Assembly: GCA_950106755.1 (NCBI GenBank)
Contig: OX467082.1
Coordinates: forward strand, 32,736,001-32,800,000
From: Climacium dendroides
Taxonomy: Eukaryota; Streptophyta; Bryopsida; Hypnales; Climaciaceae
DNA length: 64,000 bases
Reading direction: 5' to 3'
Position numbers and translations under genes: made by a program. Of the stretch, positions 48,296 through 60,050 are shown piece after piece (the stretch's first letter is position 1; every line of letters starts with the position of its first letter). Below the pieces are notes generated by a model that ran no database searches, was not told the origin of the DNA, and was given only the letters and a program-made list of their open reading frames with translations.

Positions 48296-48838
48296 ATTAC
48301 TAGAGTGTCTTGTGGCGTTGCCAAAATCAAAACAAAAGTAAAAGTAATTTTCTAACTTTTTTAGAACCCAAAACAACTCAAAAATCCATAACTTTCTCAC
48401 AGTCAATCGAAATGCCACGAAACCCAGTTTGTGCACCCTTCCTCCCCGAGAGCTTCCCGACGGTACCAAAATTGTGACCAAAATATAAAAAAAAGTAATT
48501 TTTTAATTTTTTTAGTTCATAAAAATACTTCAAAAATGCATAACTTTCTCACCGTGAGTCAGAATGTCACGAAACCAAGTTGGTGCACCCCTCCTCGTCA
48601 AGAGCTTTCTGACAGTACCAAGATCAGGACCAAAATATAAGTAAAAATAATTTCCTAATTTTCTAGAACCAAAAATAACTCAAAAATGTACAACTTTCAC
48701 ACCATACATTGGAAGGCCACGAAACGAAGCCGGTGCATCCCTCCTCGCCGAGGGCTTTCCGACGGTACCAAGCACATGACCGGGGGATGCACGGTCCGAG
48801 AGATCTCAATGTGACAAACAAAACAAAACAAAACAAAC
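48296..48838. repeat. ~150-bp repeat family with (CAAAA)n tail, copy 2
   Basis: Three to four tandem units carry AAAAGTAATTTT, ATAACTTTCTCAC, CCACGAAACC and GACGGTACCAA. The last ends GGTCCGAGAGATCT and a CAAAA tail (48,812-48,838), exactly where transposase coding resumes. Related to 44,340-44,850. The A-rich tail suggests retroposition. Confidence 0.8.
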
Positions 48839-51800
48839 ATGCTGTCTTAATAGAAGAGATGTTGGATCAAATGTTTTTGGGACTAGAAATACCAACAAAG
48901 CTAGGAGAAGAGAAATTAGGAGATGTCTTGAAGAATATGCCAAGTGATTGAAAAGGAGATTTAAATGGTCCATCAAGTACACCATCATCTTTTAAAAGAT
49001 TCCTTATAATGTACAAAAAGTGGGGCATGGTTGAACTACGATGGAGGATGTGTTTGGGTACAAAGAAATACGCTCATGAGCCAATTATCTTGGAGCCTAG
49101 CGAGGATGACTCTTACAAAAAGAATGCTAGTTCAATGTGTGAGTGTGTTGCTCTTACCAAGATGAAGCGATCATACAAAATTCATGGACAAAGATGCACT
49201 GAGTGTGGAACATTGAGGGAAAAAATGATAGCCTTTGATTACTTGCCTATCTCTTTGCAATTGCAGTCAATCATGTCATCAAGAATTCTTTGCACAAAAA
49301 TGTTGTCTATGTGGAACAATCGAGAGCAATGGCTTAGAAAAAATGCACCTCCACCTCATATTCAAAATTTCTAGGATGGTGAGAAGATAAGGGAGACTCA
49401 AGATTGGTGGAATCCTACATGTAAATGGGAATTACCAGTGCATTGTCCAAATCATGAATGTCGCATGGCATATTGTGCCTATCCAACTAAATGCAACAAA
49501 CTAAAAAATAATTAGAATCTCGAAACAAAATACTATGATTTTCAATGTTGGAGTTGCAAAAGGCGTATTGTTGAACCAAAGTTGATGGTGAAAGGTGATC
49601 CTCGAAATGTTGCATTGGGAGCACACTGGGATGGTTTCAACGTAACGGGGAAAAGGTCTCGTGGTTGTTGGATCTTAAGCGTAATTGTACTGAATGCTAG
49701 GACTACATCAAATATTTCATTGTTGCCTGTATTGTTTATTCCATTGGGTAATAATGAAGATTTCAATATTCAACGCATGAAGAAATGCATTTCTTCCTTT
49801 CTACAACCATTTGTAGAAGAGCTAGAGATCTTATTTTTGGAAGGCATAAAATGCGAGTACAACTATCCAATTGGTCAGATCAACAATTTTTTATCAGCTT
49901 CAAATGTTGTACCAATGATTCGGGCATTTTTGATGTTATTTACAGATGACCATGTCGCACAATGAATGCAAGATTGGAAGGCTAAAGAGCTTTGGAGCTG
50001 CAGGATGTAGACGTTGTAAGATGAACTATGTTGAGTTGGGTGCAGAAAAATATGCATATAATAAAAACGAAGAGCAGGTTTCCAATTCACCTCCCAAGAG
50101 GACATTGGAAGAGCTATTCAAGGGTGTACGGGAATGGAATATTTATAGTGATGAACCGGAAGAAAGGAAGCGTCGTAGTAGAGTATCTGGTGTTTCCAGA
50201 GAATCAAAGTTGTGGCAGTTGTACCATCTTTATGGATTTGTCTTATCTAAAGATTTGGTATTTGATGTCATGCATATTATGGGGTTGAATCTTTTCAAAA
50301 CTTACATTGAACAGTTTTTCAAAGACGTAGAAAAGCATGAACACAAGAACAATATATTTGATATTGTTAGGTCAGCTTGCAAATCAATTACAGAAGCGCA
50401 TGTAGTTGAATTAAAACAAAGTCAATGGCCCCGTGATCCTATAAACAACTATGAAACTTATACAGCTGAGGAGTATCAAAAATTTGTGCAATGGATTTTA
50501 CCAATCATTTTACATAAATTCAAAGGAAAATATTTGAAAGAACGTAGCATAGAAGGATTGTACATAATAGATATAGCTCACTATTTTTTCAACTACACAA
50601 GGTCAAGAGGTTGGACAGAGGAAGATTTGCTTGTTGTTCATCAATTGCTACAAAAATGGCGGATCCTTACAAAAGAATTGGATGGTCCAAATGGTAGACC
50701 TTTGGAGCAAGACATGTTGCTAGAGCAAGACATGTTTAGGAAGATATAAGACGATTTGGACATAGTGATGTATATTGGTGTTTTCCATATGAAAGAGAAA
50801 TACAAAAATTTACAAACATGAATACAAACCAAAAGAATGTCGAGGCAACTTTCATAAAATACTGCTCTTGAAGATTGTTTCAGAAGGTTAGTATAAACAA
50901 ATACCAAGAATACGACAATTTAAAGACTTCTGAACGATCACTGATACAAATACACAAATCATATTGGCATTTTGAGGAAGTTGAAGATGATCATGCTAGT
51001 AATTGGCTATGTCCATTGATCCATGGTAATGGTTGTCTAAGAGTATCTGCAAAGGAAAAAGCCATAGAATTGATGAGATTATTGAAGTGTTCACCTATGA
51101 ATACTTGTGCTATTATAGTAGCTACAAAGGGTATTATAATTAGCCCTTTTCATAACAGACCAGAGCAAGATGACCCTATTATATCTTTGTATTTGCACCA
51201 TCAACATCGGCACATGGAAATGAATCAGACACCATATATATACAAGCAGAAAAGGTGTATGATGGGCAATGATTTTTACGAAATTGGTGACAATGTTGTA
51301 GTAAAATATGATAATCCACATGGTACCTCTTTCAAAGGCACTATCACACAATTCTTTTCACATGAATATCAAGGTTTCATTCAAGTATATTTTGCAGCTA
51401 CATATTATAAACAAATACAAACAATAATGAATGGCTGAAATACAAACTTGGTTGATGAAATCACTGGTATGAATTTCATCAAGAGCAATGTGGTAATTCT
51501 CTTTGATGATACATGCCTTAGGCCGATGAATTGTATTATGCACAAATTCATGTGCGTAAAAAATTCTCGTCTAGGAAGAACAAAGAGCTTGGCATATGAA
51601 ATGGAAGATACAATGAAATGTAATTGATTAGTTTGATGAATGGATTATTAGGAATTGTTGTAAGCAAACATGTACTAGAAATTGTTTTGTTATAAAATAA
51701 TTTGAAATGAATTGGATATTGCAATATAAATATTTTCAAATATGTGAGTTTAGAATATAGTGTAGAACTGAAGTGATTTAATTGAAACTTTGTGGTTTTC

Positions 51801-51989
51801 TACTAGTTGACTTTTGAAAACTTATACACTTTCTGAAGATGTATTTTTTATTTCAATTGTAGCCTTACAGTATTAGAGGAAGGGGTGATTTAAGATTGTT
51901 TTTCAAGCAAAAAATGCATACTTAAAGTGCATGTCCTTCAAGTACATTTTACTTAAAATGTTATATCTTTTTATTTGAAATGTTATATC

Positions 51990-52670
51990 TAGGACGTACC
52001 TTAAAGAAGGAGATGCCATATAAACTTGAGAGGATTTTTTTAATTCTCTTTTGTTTCTAATTCTTTCATAAATTTTGTGTATTTATTTTTTTATGTAAAA
52101 CTTTTTATTTAACTAAATTATGCAGATGTATATGTTTTTCAAAGAAATTAATGTCATAACAACTTGAGAGGATTTTCTTTTATTCTCTTTTGGTTCAAAC
52201 TCTTTCAGTGATTTGGTAAAGTTTTAGTTTTTATTTAAAAAAATATAGATTATTTCAAAAAGAACAAAAATGGAGGTGGACTTGTTTTTCAAAGAGAGAA
52301 GGGCCATAAAGCTAGAGAGGATTCTCTTTTATTCTCTTTTGTTTCTAATTCTTTCAATAATATGGTGAAATTGTATTTTTTATTTTAAAAAAATTAATAT
52401 TGATTGAAAAAATAATGAAATGCAAATGCATATTTTTTTCAAAGAGAGAGATGCCATAAAAAGTTGAGAGGATTCTCTTTTATTTTCTTTTGATTCTAAT
52501 TCTTCCAATAATTTGGTGTAAGTTTATTTTTTACTTCAAATTTTTTATAATTTTTGAAAAAGTAATGAAATGCCAATGCATATGGTTTTCAAAGGGAGAG
52601 ATGCCATAAAAACTTGAGAACATTCTCTTTTATTCTCTTTTGATTCTAATGAATTTGTCTCTATATCTCT
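51990..52670. repeat. Tandem array of ~145-bp units
   Basis: Five units carry GATGCCATAAAAACTTGAGAGG followed by TTCTCTTTTATTCTCTTTTG and TTCTAATTCTTTCA, at about 52,014, 52,155, 52,309, 52,452 and 52,602. A further diverged unit lies at about 54,450-54,620. Confidence 0.85.
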
Positions 52671-52929
52671 TGTTGTCTTTGTTATTATTTTCTTTGACTT
52701 ATCTCCTTTAATTTAGTCTCCTAACTTAAAATCACCTTCATTTAATGGAGTATTTCATAGCATATTTATTTTTGCATTGTGTCTTATTGGAATTTTAGGT
52801 ATGGGATCATTTCTTGTAGGAATGTTGAAATTTCAAAATCCTTTACAAAGGTAATTAATATTCCTACCTATTTCATTTGGTTCTTAAATATTAGAAATAT
52901 TCACTCAATTAGTTTGTTTTCTATTCGTT

Positions 52930-53110
52930 GATTGGCCTCCAGTCTTCCTTCAGCAATTAAATGTACTGTATCTTCTATTTGTTTTAGGTGGAATGAAGGT
53001 GATTGGCCTCCATTCTTCCTTTAGCATTAAATTTGTTTTATCTTCTTTTGTTAAAGGTGGAACGAAGGTGATTGGCCTCCATTCTTCCTTTAGCATTAAA
53101 TGTGTTTATA
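52930..53110. repeat. Three tandem ~70-bp units
   Basis: GATTGGCCTCCATTCTTCCT occurs at 52,930 (with changes), 53,001 and 53,070, followed by TTAGCATTAAAT. Confidence 0.85.
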
Positions 53111-53381
53111 TATCAAATGTTTGTTTATCCACTTAAATTTTGTTATTTGGTAAAAATTGTAATAGTAATTGTTTGAAAAAAAGAAAACAAATTGCCTCTT
53201 CAAAAGCTTGTAAGAGAAACAAGCGGATGAAAGAATTTGAAGAAGTAAGATCAAAAATTGAAGGTATGTTCATGAATTTTATTGTTATAAAATTATTTTT
53301 TATTTTTTAATTAATTATTTTTTAATATTTTTTAATATTTGAACCTATGTTTTTTAGATTATATTTTATGTTTTATTCTTC

Positions 53382-54225
53382 TTAACCCCTAAAGGACCGG
53401 CATGTGTTTTTTGGTTGTATAGAAATTTTGGGCAGGTACATGTGACTAGAGATTTGCATATTTTAGGCTAAAATTGTAAAAGAAGGTAGAAACAAGGAAT
53501 ATCTATCATACGCACCTAATTTCATGGCATTTGGACATATGAGTCAAAAGTTATGGCCAAATATGTTACTTTTTTCACTAACAAGATATTATAGGCAAAT
53601 AAAAAAAATCACAATTTTTAAAAATAAAAATTTGAAATTGGTTTTCTAGAATTACAGAAATCTTTGAATCATTCCATTTTGATCAATGAGATGAAATTTA
53701 TGAGTAGTTTTTGTTTGGGGGCAACTATGGATTCTCTATTCTAAAATAAACTTTGAACTTTCAACCATTAGGATTGATATTTTTCAATTCCATAATTAAA
53801 TCCTTAACACTTTAATATTTCTAATTATCCTCAACTATTGTCTACTTACTTTTTTCCCATATGTTGTACAATACCAAATGATGAGAAAATTGTCGAGCAT
53901 GTGACCAACTTGTTTAGGAAAATTAATTTCAAGATTAACTACTATTATAGACTTTTTTCATAGGAAAGTGAGCTCGTAAAGTGCAATTGCCTTGTTTTTT
54001 GTAGGATTTAAAAAATGATTTCAATGAATTTTAATGCTTATATCTTGTAATCCACATGATGAAATTTTTTGAAATTTTTACCATGTATTTTTAAGGCAAC
54101 ATACTATAAGATACTATAGTTATATGTTTCAAAAAAAACTTTTAAAAAAAAATTGTTAGTTGTACTAGAAAGGAGATTTAGAATTTTTTTTGGTGAAAAC
54201 AAAGTGATGGAACTTCAACGGTTAA
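53382..54225. mobile_element. Non-autonomous piggyBac-like element, copy E (TTAA-flanked)
   Basis: TTAA stands at 53,382-53,385 and 54,222-54,225. The left end reads CCCCTAAAGGACC; the right end, reversed, is CCGTTGAAG, one change from copy C. The interior shares sequence with copy A in inverted orientation (TTGATCAATGAGATGAAATT region). There is no transposase. Confidence 0.75.
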
Positions 54226-56194
54226 TTTTCCGATCCTAATATATGTTTCTTTTTAAAATAAACAAATATTTATATAAACTTAAATCATTAATTTCATTTT
54301 TTTCTTTATCTTGTTTAAGTTTTCTTTTACTGTCATTTATACAATTTTTTTATTTTTATTTCTTACAATTTTTTGTTAGATTATTTCTATTATTTTTTCT
54401 ACTTATTTATAATCATAAGTTTAATTTTTTCCATTTATATTAGTTCCTTTATTTTTCACTTTTCTTTTATTCTCTCTTCATTCTAATTTTTTCAATAATT
54501 TGGTATAGTTATATTTTTTATTTTAAAAAATTTATATTAATTGAAAAAGATTTGGAATGTAGATGCATATATTTTTTTAAAGAAAGTGATGTCATTAAAA
54601 CTTGAAAGGATTGTCTTTAAATGTTGTTCTAGATGATTATTTGCACATCCATTATGGTCAAGTTGTAGTACAAGATAAAATATCAAAAGATATTGTTCTT
54701 GTAGTTCAATTTACAACATTTGAACAAATGTTGCAAGAGCAATATAAAGAGTATGAGAAACTTACCACCACACTTATAGGATCACTAGTAATGTCTACGA
54801 GGATAATTTTCTAAGACGTTTAGTTCGGGTATGTTGAAGGGATGAATGTTATGTTACAAACTCATTTGTATATATCTTCATCTTTTCTCAACATCATCTC
54901 TACATTGCAGCATTGGGAAGTAAGGCTCAAATTCCTTCTTATGTTAAACTAGTCTTTTTCTACAAATTTTGCATGTTCAACCAAGCTTCACCTCTCTAAA
55001 GCTTCACAATTTTGATTGTTTTTTGGCAGAAAAAGACTATGGTACTGTAGGGGTCAAATACCAAGGTTTAAAAAAGTTATCAAGTTGTTTAAAAAATGAA
55101 ATTCATGAACCCTTGTTTTTAGGTTTAGAATTGAAATTGCAATAAAGCATTGAATTTTAGGAATTTCTTAAAATTTGAAATGAATTAATGAAGTATACTT
55201 TTGATTCAAATTTGAACTTTGGATTTCTAACCTAAGCTATAATTCTTTAAATTTCAAATAAAAACATGTTACGTGTTATTTTATCAATAAATGATTAATA
55301 AATAAAGCATTATGATGCAAACAAATTTCAAAATTAAACATTTTATACCCAAAAAAAATTTAAAATTTGTAAAGAGTATAAATCTTTTTGTCACGTAGAT
55401 GGATATATATATATATATATATATCATTTTATGATTTTCTTAATTGATCCAAATGAATATAATAGACAAACTCTAAAGGCTTAGAAAAAATCACATAAAT
55501 AGTACATACCAAAAGTGATATCCTTACCAAAGGAGAATCTATGATGGAAATTTCATGTGTTTGATATAAGTTTTCCTACCTTCTATAATATCATTTATTG
55601 TAATTTCAAATCTTTACTAAAATCTCTTAAATTATTAGGATGCACAAAAGACATATACCCCAAACACTTGGAAAATAAATATAACACTTCTTTGTTATGT
55701 ACTTGCAACATTGAAGCATATATGATAAGTACACCTAAAATCAACCAATTAAACATTTGATTGTACTTTGAACTATTAAAGATTTAAAGTAACGTAATTT
55801 GTGTTGGAAATAGAAGAAGAATTCTTTATTCCCTTAGCTTATAAATTTTTGGACACCATGGGAATGAACTACCTACAGAAAAAGTAAAATTAGGTTGCTT
55901 AAACAATTACATTGCCTTATACTAAGGAAGTCATTGTATAAGTCATCAAATTGAACAAATACTTCTACACAAAATTTCGTTTGTACATATGAAACCCAAT
56001 TGCAGTAATATTTTATTCCAAAGTGGTGCATCCGTGTATACTAACATGAAATATTTATGTAGTCTCAAATGTAAAGAAATTAGTATGGAGCAACCAAATT
56101 TCACTGGTTTGTGTAGTTTCAAATTGTCGAAAATAGGTATACAAAATAATGACCCAAAACAACTACATTAAGTGAGTTCACATTTTAGGCAAAA
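54226..56194. other. AT-rich stretch with a (TA)n microsatellite; no gene
   Basis: (AT)n lies at about 55,403-55,424. Short frames (54,602-54,814; 55,557-55,760; 55,989-56,171) show no recognised motif. Confidence 0.5.
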
Positions 56195-56449
56195 GTGTAC
56201 AAAGTTAGTTTTTTTTTAAATGAAAGGTTTTGGAAGTTGAATAATTTCTCATGAGTTTGTCTTTTCATGATTAATAAAGATGCAAAGAGAAAAGTGGTTT
56301 ATTCAAAAGATAACATTAATAATGACTTTCAAGTTTCATAATGAGGAAAACAAAATAAATAACAATTCGAAGTTGTAGTCCGAAGCTGTAGCACCAACAC
56401 AATATATTAGATTCACAAAATACTCACCTAACAAAAATACTCCCTTGCC
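56195..56449. repeat. ~250-bp dispersed repeat, copy 2
   Basis: Partner of 45,693-45,945, same orientation, with a small extra insertion near 56,370. Similarity stops just before the perfect hairpin at 56,456. Confidence 0.85.
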
Positions 56450-56455
56450 GGCCTT

Positions 56456-56606
56456 ATGGTTGTCATACTGAACAAGTTACTATTCATTTCTTGTCTTGTA
56501 GGACGAGTTACTATTCATCAAATGTACTTCTCAAGTACATTTGATGAATAGTAACTCGTCCTACAAGACAAGAAATGAATAGTAACTTGTTCAGTATGAC
56601 AACCAT
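56456..56606. repeat. Perfect 74-bp inverted repeat with a 3-nt loop
   Basis: 56,456-56,529 is the exact reverse complement of 56,533-56,606; the loop is CTC. Within each arm GTTACTATTCAT occurs twice, about 39 bp apart. No coding potential. Confidence 0.97.
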
Positions 56607-56845
56607 GAGTGTATGTCAAGATATTGATACCTCTTTGTTGATTCAAGAGCATTACTAGGCTATGGGTGCATAATTAATATTGTTATGGTAAGGTAAACTC
56701 TGTGGAGCGTACCTTGGGATTGGCCTTGATGCTCTACCCTGTATGTTGGGTGTTCATGGTTCCTAATGAGAAAGGATGCAATGATTCGGACAGCTAGCTT
56801 AAGAACATTGGTAGAGGTGATGAGATGCTTACAATTCCGACTGAT

Positions 56846-57532
56846 TTAGTGACCGCCGCTGCTAACTCCACCAGTTGGACAACAACTGATCCGACTGCTG
56901 ACCGACTTCTGAAAGCCAATGGTCTGTGAAAACAAATGGGACACCAGCTAGTTAGAACATCAATCACATAGCATCAATTGTCTTACAGATGATGAAAACA
57001 TCATTCGGTCCAAAGTACAAGCTCAATGACTTCAATTCATCATCACCGACAGGCCACGTTTAGTGCTCCAAGTTCGTTTCCAGTTCCAAGAAGAGGTTCA
57101 GCTTGCATTGGAAGATCGAAGAAGAACTCTTGGTCACCAGTCCAAAGACGAACAATTGCAAAAACGAGTGGTCTGCCCAAGATATATACTTCCACAAAGT
57201 ACGTACAGCACTGACATTGCAATTGTAAGTGCTACTAGCTCTCGGTGCATCCTTGCAGTGGTGGCGAAGCTCAATGACACACGCACTAAAACTAATAGAG
57301 AGAGAGAAGTGAAAACATCCCATGAACTTCCAGTACATGCAACGACAAGCTAGTTGCAAATTGAATGGAAATGGACGACAATCATGGGCAAGTGAGCCAC
57401 CTGATCAGTAGCCACGTGCTTGTTCTCCATAAGAGTCCTGCCGACCACAGTGGACAGAACGAAGGCTTGGCACACAAGGAGCGCCACCAGAAGGGCCGCA
57501 ATGGAACATCGAGAAAGCCTCGAGGATCCCAT
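56846..57532 (-). CDS. Candidate small secreted-peptide gene, two exons
   Basis: Exon 1 (57,401-57,532, 44 codons) begins MGSSRLSRCSIAALLVALLV, a clear signal peptide: a short basic start, a hydrophobic core to about residue 30 and a likely cleavage before or near GRTL. It ends at CAG with a GTGGCT donor. The proposed exon 2 (56,846-56,908) follows a TTTCAG acceptor in phase 0 and adds 20 residues ending SCCPTGGVSSGGH, then TAA. The total is 64 residues. I recognise no family. A TATAAA lies upstream at 58,438-58,443 (minus), and a large foldback separates it from the ATG. Exon 1 is fairly convincing; exon 2 rests only on splice sites and frame, and other acceptors are possible. Confidence 0.45.
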
Positions 57533-57549
57533 TGCGTCTGCTGCAGACT

Positions 57550-58370
57550 TACAGTGACTCCAAAAACTGAGTCTATGTTGTGTTCATTTTCATTGCATGC
57601 ACCATATGTTCAATTTGAGTGGACAAAACCCAAAAGACCAAACATGAACCTTGTAGTACACTTCATACACTACAATTCACAAAAAACTTGAAGCAAAAAG
57701 CAATTACGGTTTGGAAGTAAATGAATTCCAAAGCTAACCATCCCATAGACTCAGTTTTTGAGGCAGGTTTCATAATCACTCCAAAAATTGTTCAGGCTTT
57801 TGTTTTGAATGTGAATGACTTCAATATTTTATAGCATGTTGTTGTACATCATTTAAGATCCACTCTCTTTGGATTTTTAAAAATTTGAAATACGTATGCA
57901 TCAAAAATATTATTTAAAAAAGAAAATGTAGATAATTTTATTTTGATATTTTTTTTGAAATTTCAAATTCCATTCAAAATAAAATTATCTACATTTTCTT
58001 TTTTAAATAATATTTTTGATGCATACGTATTTCAAATTTTTAAAAATCCAAAGAGAGTGGGTCTTAAATGATGTACAACAACATGCTATAAAATATTGAA
58101 GTCATCCACATTCAAAACAAAAGCCTGAACAATTTTTGGAGTGATTATGAAACCTGCCTCAAAAACTGAGTCTATGGGATGGTTAGCTTTGGAATTCATT
58201 TACTTCCAAACCGTAATTGCTTTTTGCTTCAAGTTTTTTGTGAATTGTAGTGTATGAAGTGTACTACAAGGTTCATGTTTGGTCTTTTGGGTTTTGTCCA
58301 CTCAAATTGAACATATGGTGCATGCAATGAAAATGAACACAACATAGACTCAGTTTTTGGAGTCACTGTA
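57550..58370. mobile_element. 821-bp foldback element, 397-bp near-perfect arms
   Basis: 57,550-57,946 and 57,974-58,370 are inverted copies of equal length (397 nt) around a 27-nt spacer; I noticed only two mismatches. The ends are TACAGTGACTCC / GGAGTCACTGTA. Each arm holds an inner inverted pair (AAAAACTGAGTCTATG near 57,561 and its complement near 57,744). The short ORFs at 57,365-57,691 (+) and 58,229-58,438 (-) partly or wholly run through this repeat. A clean target duplication was not found. Confidence 0.95.
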
Positions 58371-58437
58371 GGAGACTGTATGTCTGGAGAGCCTGCTGAG
58401 TGCTGACTGATGAGCTTGAAGTTAGATGGCCTCCTCA

Positions 58438-58443
58438 TTTATA
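58438..58443 (-). promoter_or_regulatory. TATA box candidate for the secreted-peptide gene
   Basis: The minus strand reads GCATATAAATGAGG. It lies 68 bp from the near end of the foldback and would place transcription start around 58,410, with the foldback in the 5' UTR or in a 5' UTR intron. Confidence 0.45.
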
Positions 58444-58671
58444 TGCAGCGGAAAACCTGGTCTTTTTATTTTTATTTTTTTTCATTTTTTATGAAGTGCC
58501 GACGAGGCGATACATAATGTTATAGTAATGGCAAAATATGCTAATCTGGCACTAGAAAGCCAAAAAAACAGCCCTGCTGAAAACGTTTGTAACAAGGTTC
58601 CAACCACTGTGCCTGCTGGATTTGGAAGCACATCCACTGACGGAGTGATTGAGGCACAGGGTTGACAATCG

Positions 58672-59555
58672 TGCATACTGTACAGTAGGTGTGTTTCATT
58701 TACGAATTGCCTCTCTCAGTCATTCAAACTTTTTTATGTATGTAGAGTATAATTGATATATTTTGGTAAATATAATTATCATGTCATCCTTACGCAATCC
58801 CACTCAAGCCTATCAAATTTTGGTTTTCGGAAAAGCAAAATTCTATTTTTAGTGGATTTTTAAAGCCAATTTCCATGGTTTTATATGATATTTTATTACA
58901 AGCGATTGGTGGTGAATTTTTTAAGTTTGAATGTGGATATATCTAATGTAGGGAACATCCATATGCACATCTTTCCCTAGGCAAGCATCTCCAAAAAAAT
59001 TTTACAATTTCTTGTATAGAGATTTCAAGGTTGGGTGACAATGCCCAAATGTGATAAAAATTGATATCTCTTTATTATAATTGGATTTTTCTATTTGCCC
59101 CTCATGTGATAACTAATTAGGGACATTTAAGCATGATGGTACAATTATGTTGTCAAAATCTAATTAAAATATAGAGACATCTATTTCACAAAGTTTGATC
59201 ATATAATGCCTCATATTGAACTCTTACTAGGAGCTTGTATTTTTGTTACTTGATGGGGTGTTTTTTAAGTTGAGATGTTCCCTACATATCTATGCAATTG
59301 AAATAAACAAATTCATCACAAATTTTTTTCAATAAAATATTATGTAAAACCTTGAAAATTGACTTCAAAAATTCACTAAAAATAAAATTTTGATTTTTTA
59401 AAACTAAAATTGGGTATGCTTGATTGGGATTGTGTTAGAATTGGATGTTAATAATGCAAGATGAAAAATTCTATTTTTTTCCTTTACTTTGCAACAAAAA
59501 TTGGAAGGACGCAAATGGATAGTTTGTAAATGAAACAGACCTTATTGTACAGTCG
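58672..59555. repeat. Large foldback element, family FB-1, copy 2
   Basis: The ends pair: CTGTACAGTAGGTGTGTTTC at 58,678 with GAAACAGACCTTATTGTACA near 59,535. Inner arms of ~270 bp include CCCACTCAAGCCTATCAAAT and, inverted, the region around GGGTATGCTTGATTGGGATT. No coding sequence. Confidence 0.75.
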
Positions 59556-59559
59556 AGTA

Positions 59560-60050
59560 CTGAAAGCTTATAAACTACCTTTTAGAGCCATTCATGTTTT
59601 TTTGTACAATGTGGATTATAATTGGCATTTTTTTTGGTAAGCATAATTTTCATTGCATTCTTATTACAATCCCAATCAAGCATATCCAAATTTGAGTTTA
59701 AAAAAAACAAAACTCCATTTTGGATGGATTTTCTAAATCAATTTTTGTAGTTTTATATAATATTTTATTGATTACAATTGGTGATGATTTTTTTTAATTT
59801 GATTGCATGCATATGTAGGGAACATGTCATTGTTGCATATAGGGATTAGAACATGTTGCATGAAAATTCACCAAAAATGATTTTTTTTTTTAAATTGAAA
59901 TTTGATATGCTTGATTGCGATTGGATAAGAATTGAGTGATAAAACTGATAATTATGCAAAATGAAAAAATCAATTTTGATTCTATATTATGTACAAATCT
60001 TTGAATGGCTCTCAAAGATAGTTTGTAAGCTTTTAGTACCCAATTGTACT
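59560..60050. repeat. Foldback element, family FB-1, copy 3
   Basis: GTACTGAAAGCTTATAAACT...GAGCCATTCA at the left pairs with TGAATGGCTCTCAAAGATAG...AAGCTTTTAGTAC at the right. The interior resembles copy 2 (CAATCCCAATCAAGCATATC). Confidence 0.75.

Larger units (their letters stand above)
47001..51438 (+). pseudogene. Tnp2/KDZ (CACTA-related) DNA transposase, decayed and interrupted
   Basis: The first ATG in frame is at 47,001 (MRRGGHRKQFL), followed by a zinc-binding-like CSCSKCHTITQEGKHVDKRT segment (to ~47,360). After a ~1.4-kb interruption by minisatellites it resumes at about 48,840. 49,009-49,374 and 49,380-49,560 carry Cys pairs (CTECG, CPNHEC, CWSC). 49,582-49,965 carries HWDGFNVTGKRSRGCWILSV, the first catalytic-Asp region of the family, and FTDDHVAQ. 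A frameshift leads to 49,946-50,749 (CRRC, then SKLWQLYHLYGFVLSKDLVFD, VMH, and WTEEDLL). 50,875-51,438 is a C-terminal segment (DNVVVKYDNPHGTSFKGTIT). Numerous stops and at least two frameshifts disable it. The assignment rests on remembered family motifs; the superfamily (Tnp2/KDZ/Plavaka-like) is firmer than the exact family. Confidence 0.75.

Noticed and set aside
57365..57691. 108-codon plus-strand ORF sharing its C-terminal half with the 58,229-58,438 minus ORF
   Set aside because: The shared part lies in the two arms of the foldback, so the identity reflects the inverted repeat and not two related genes.
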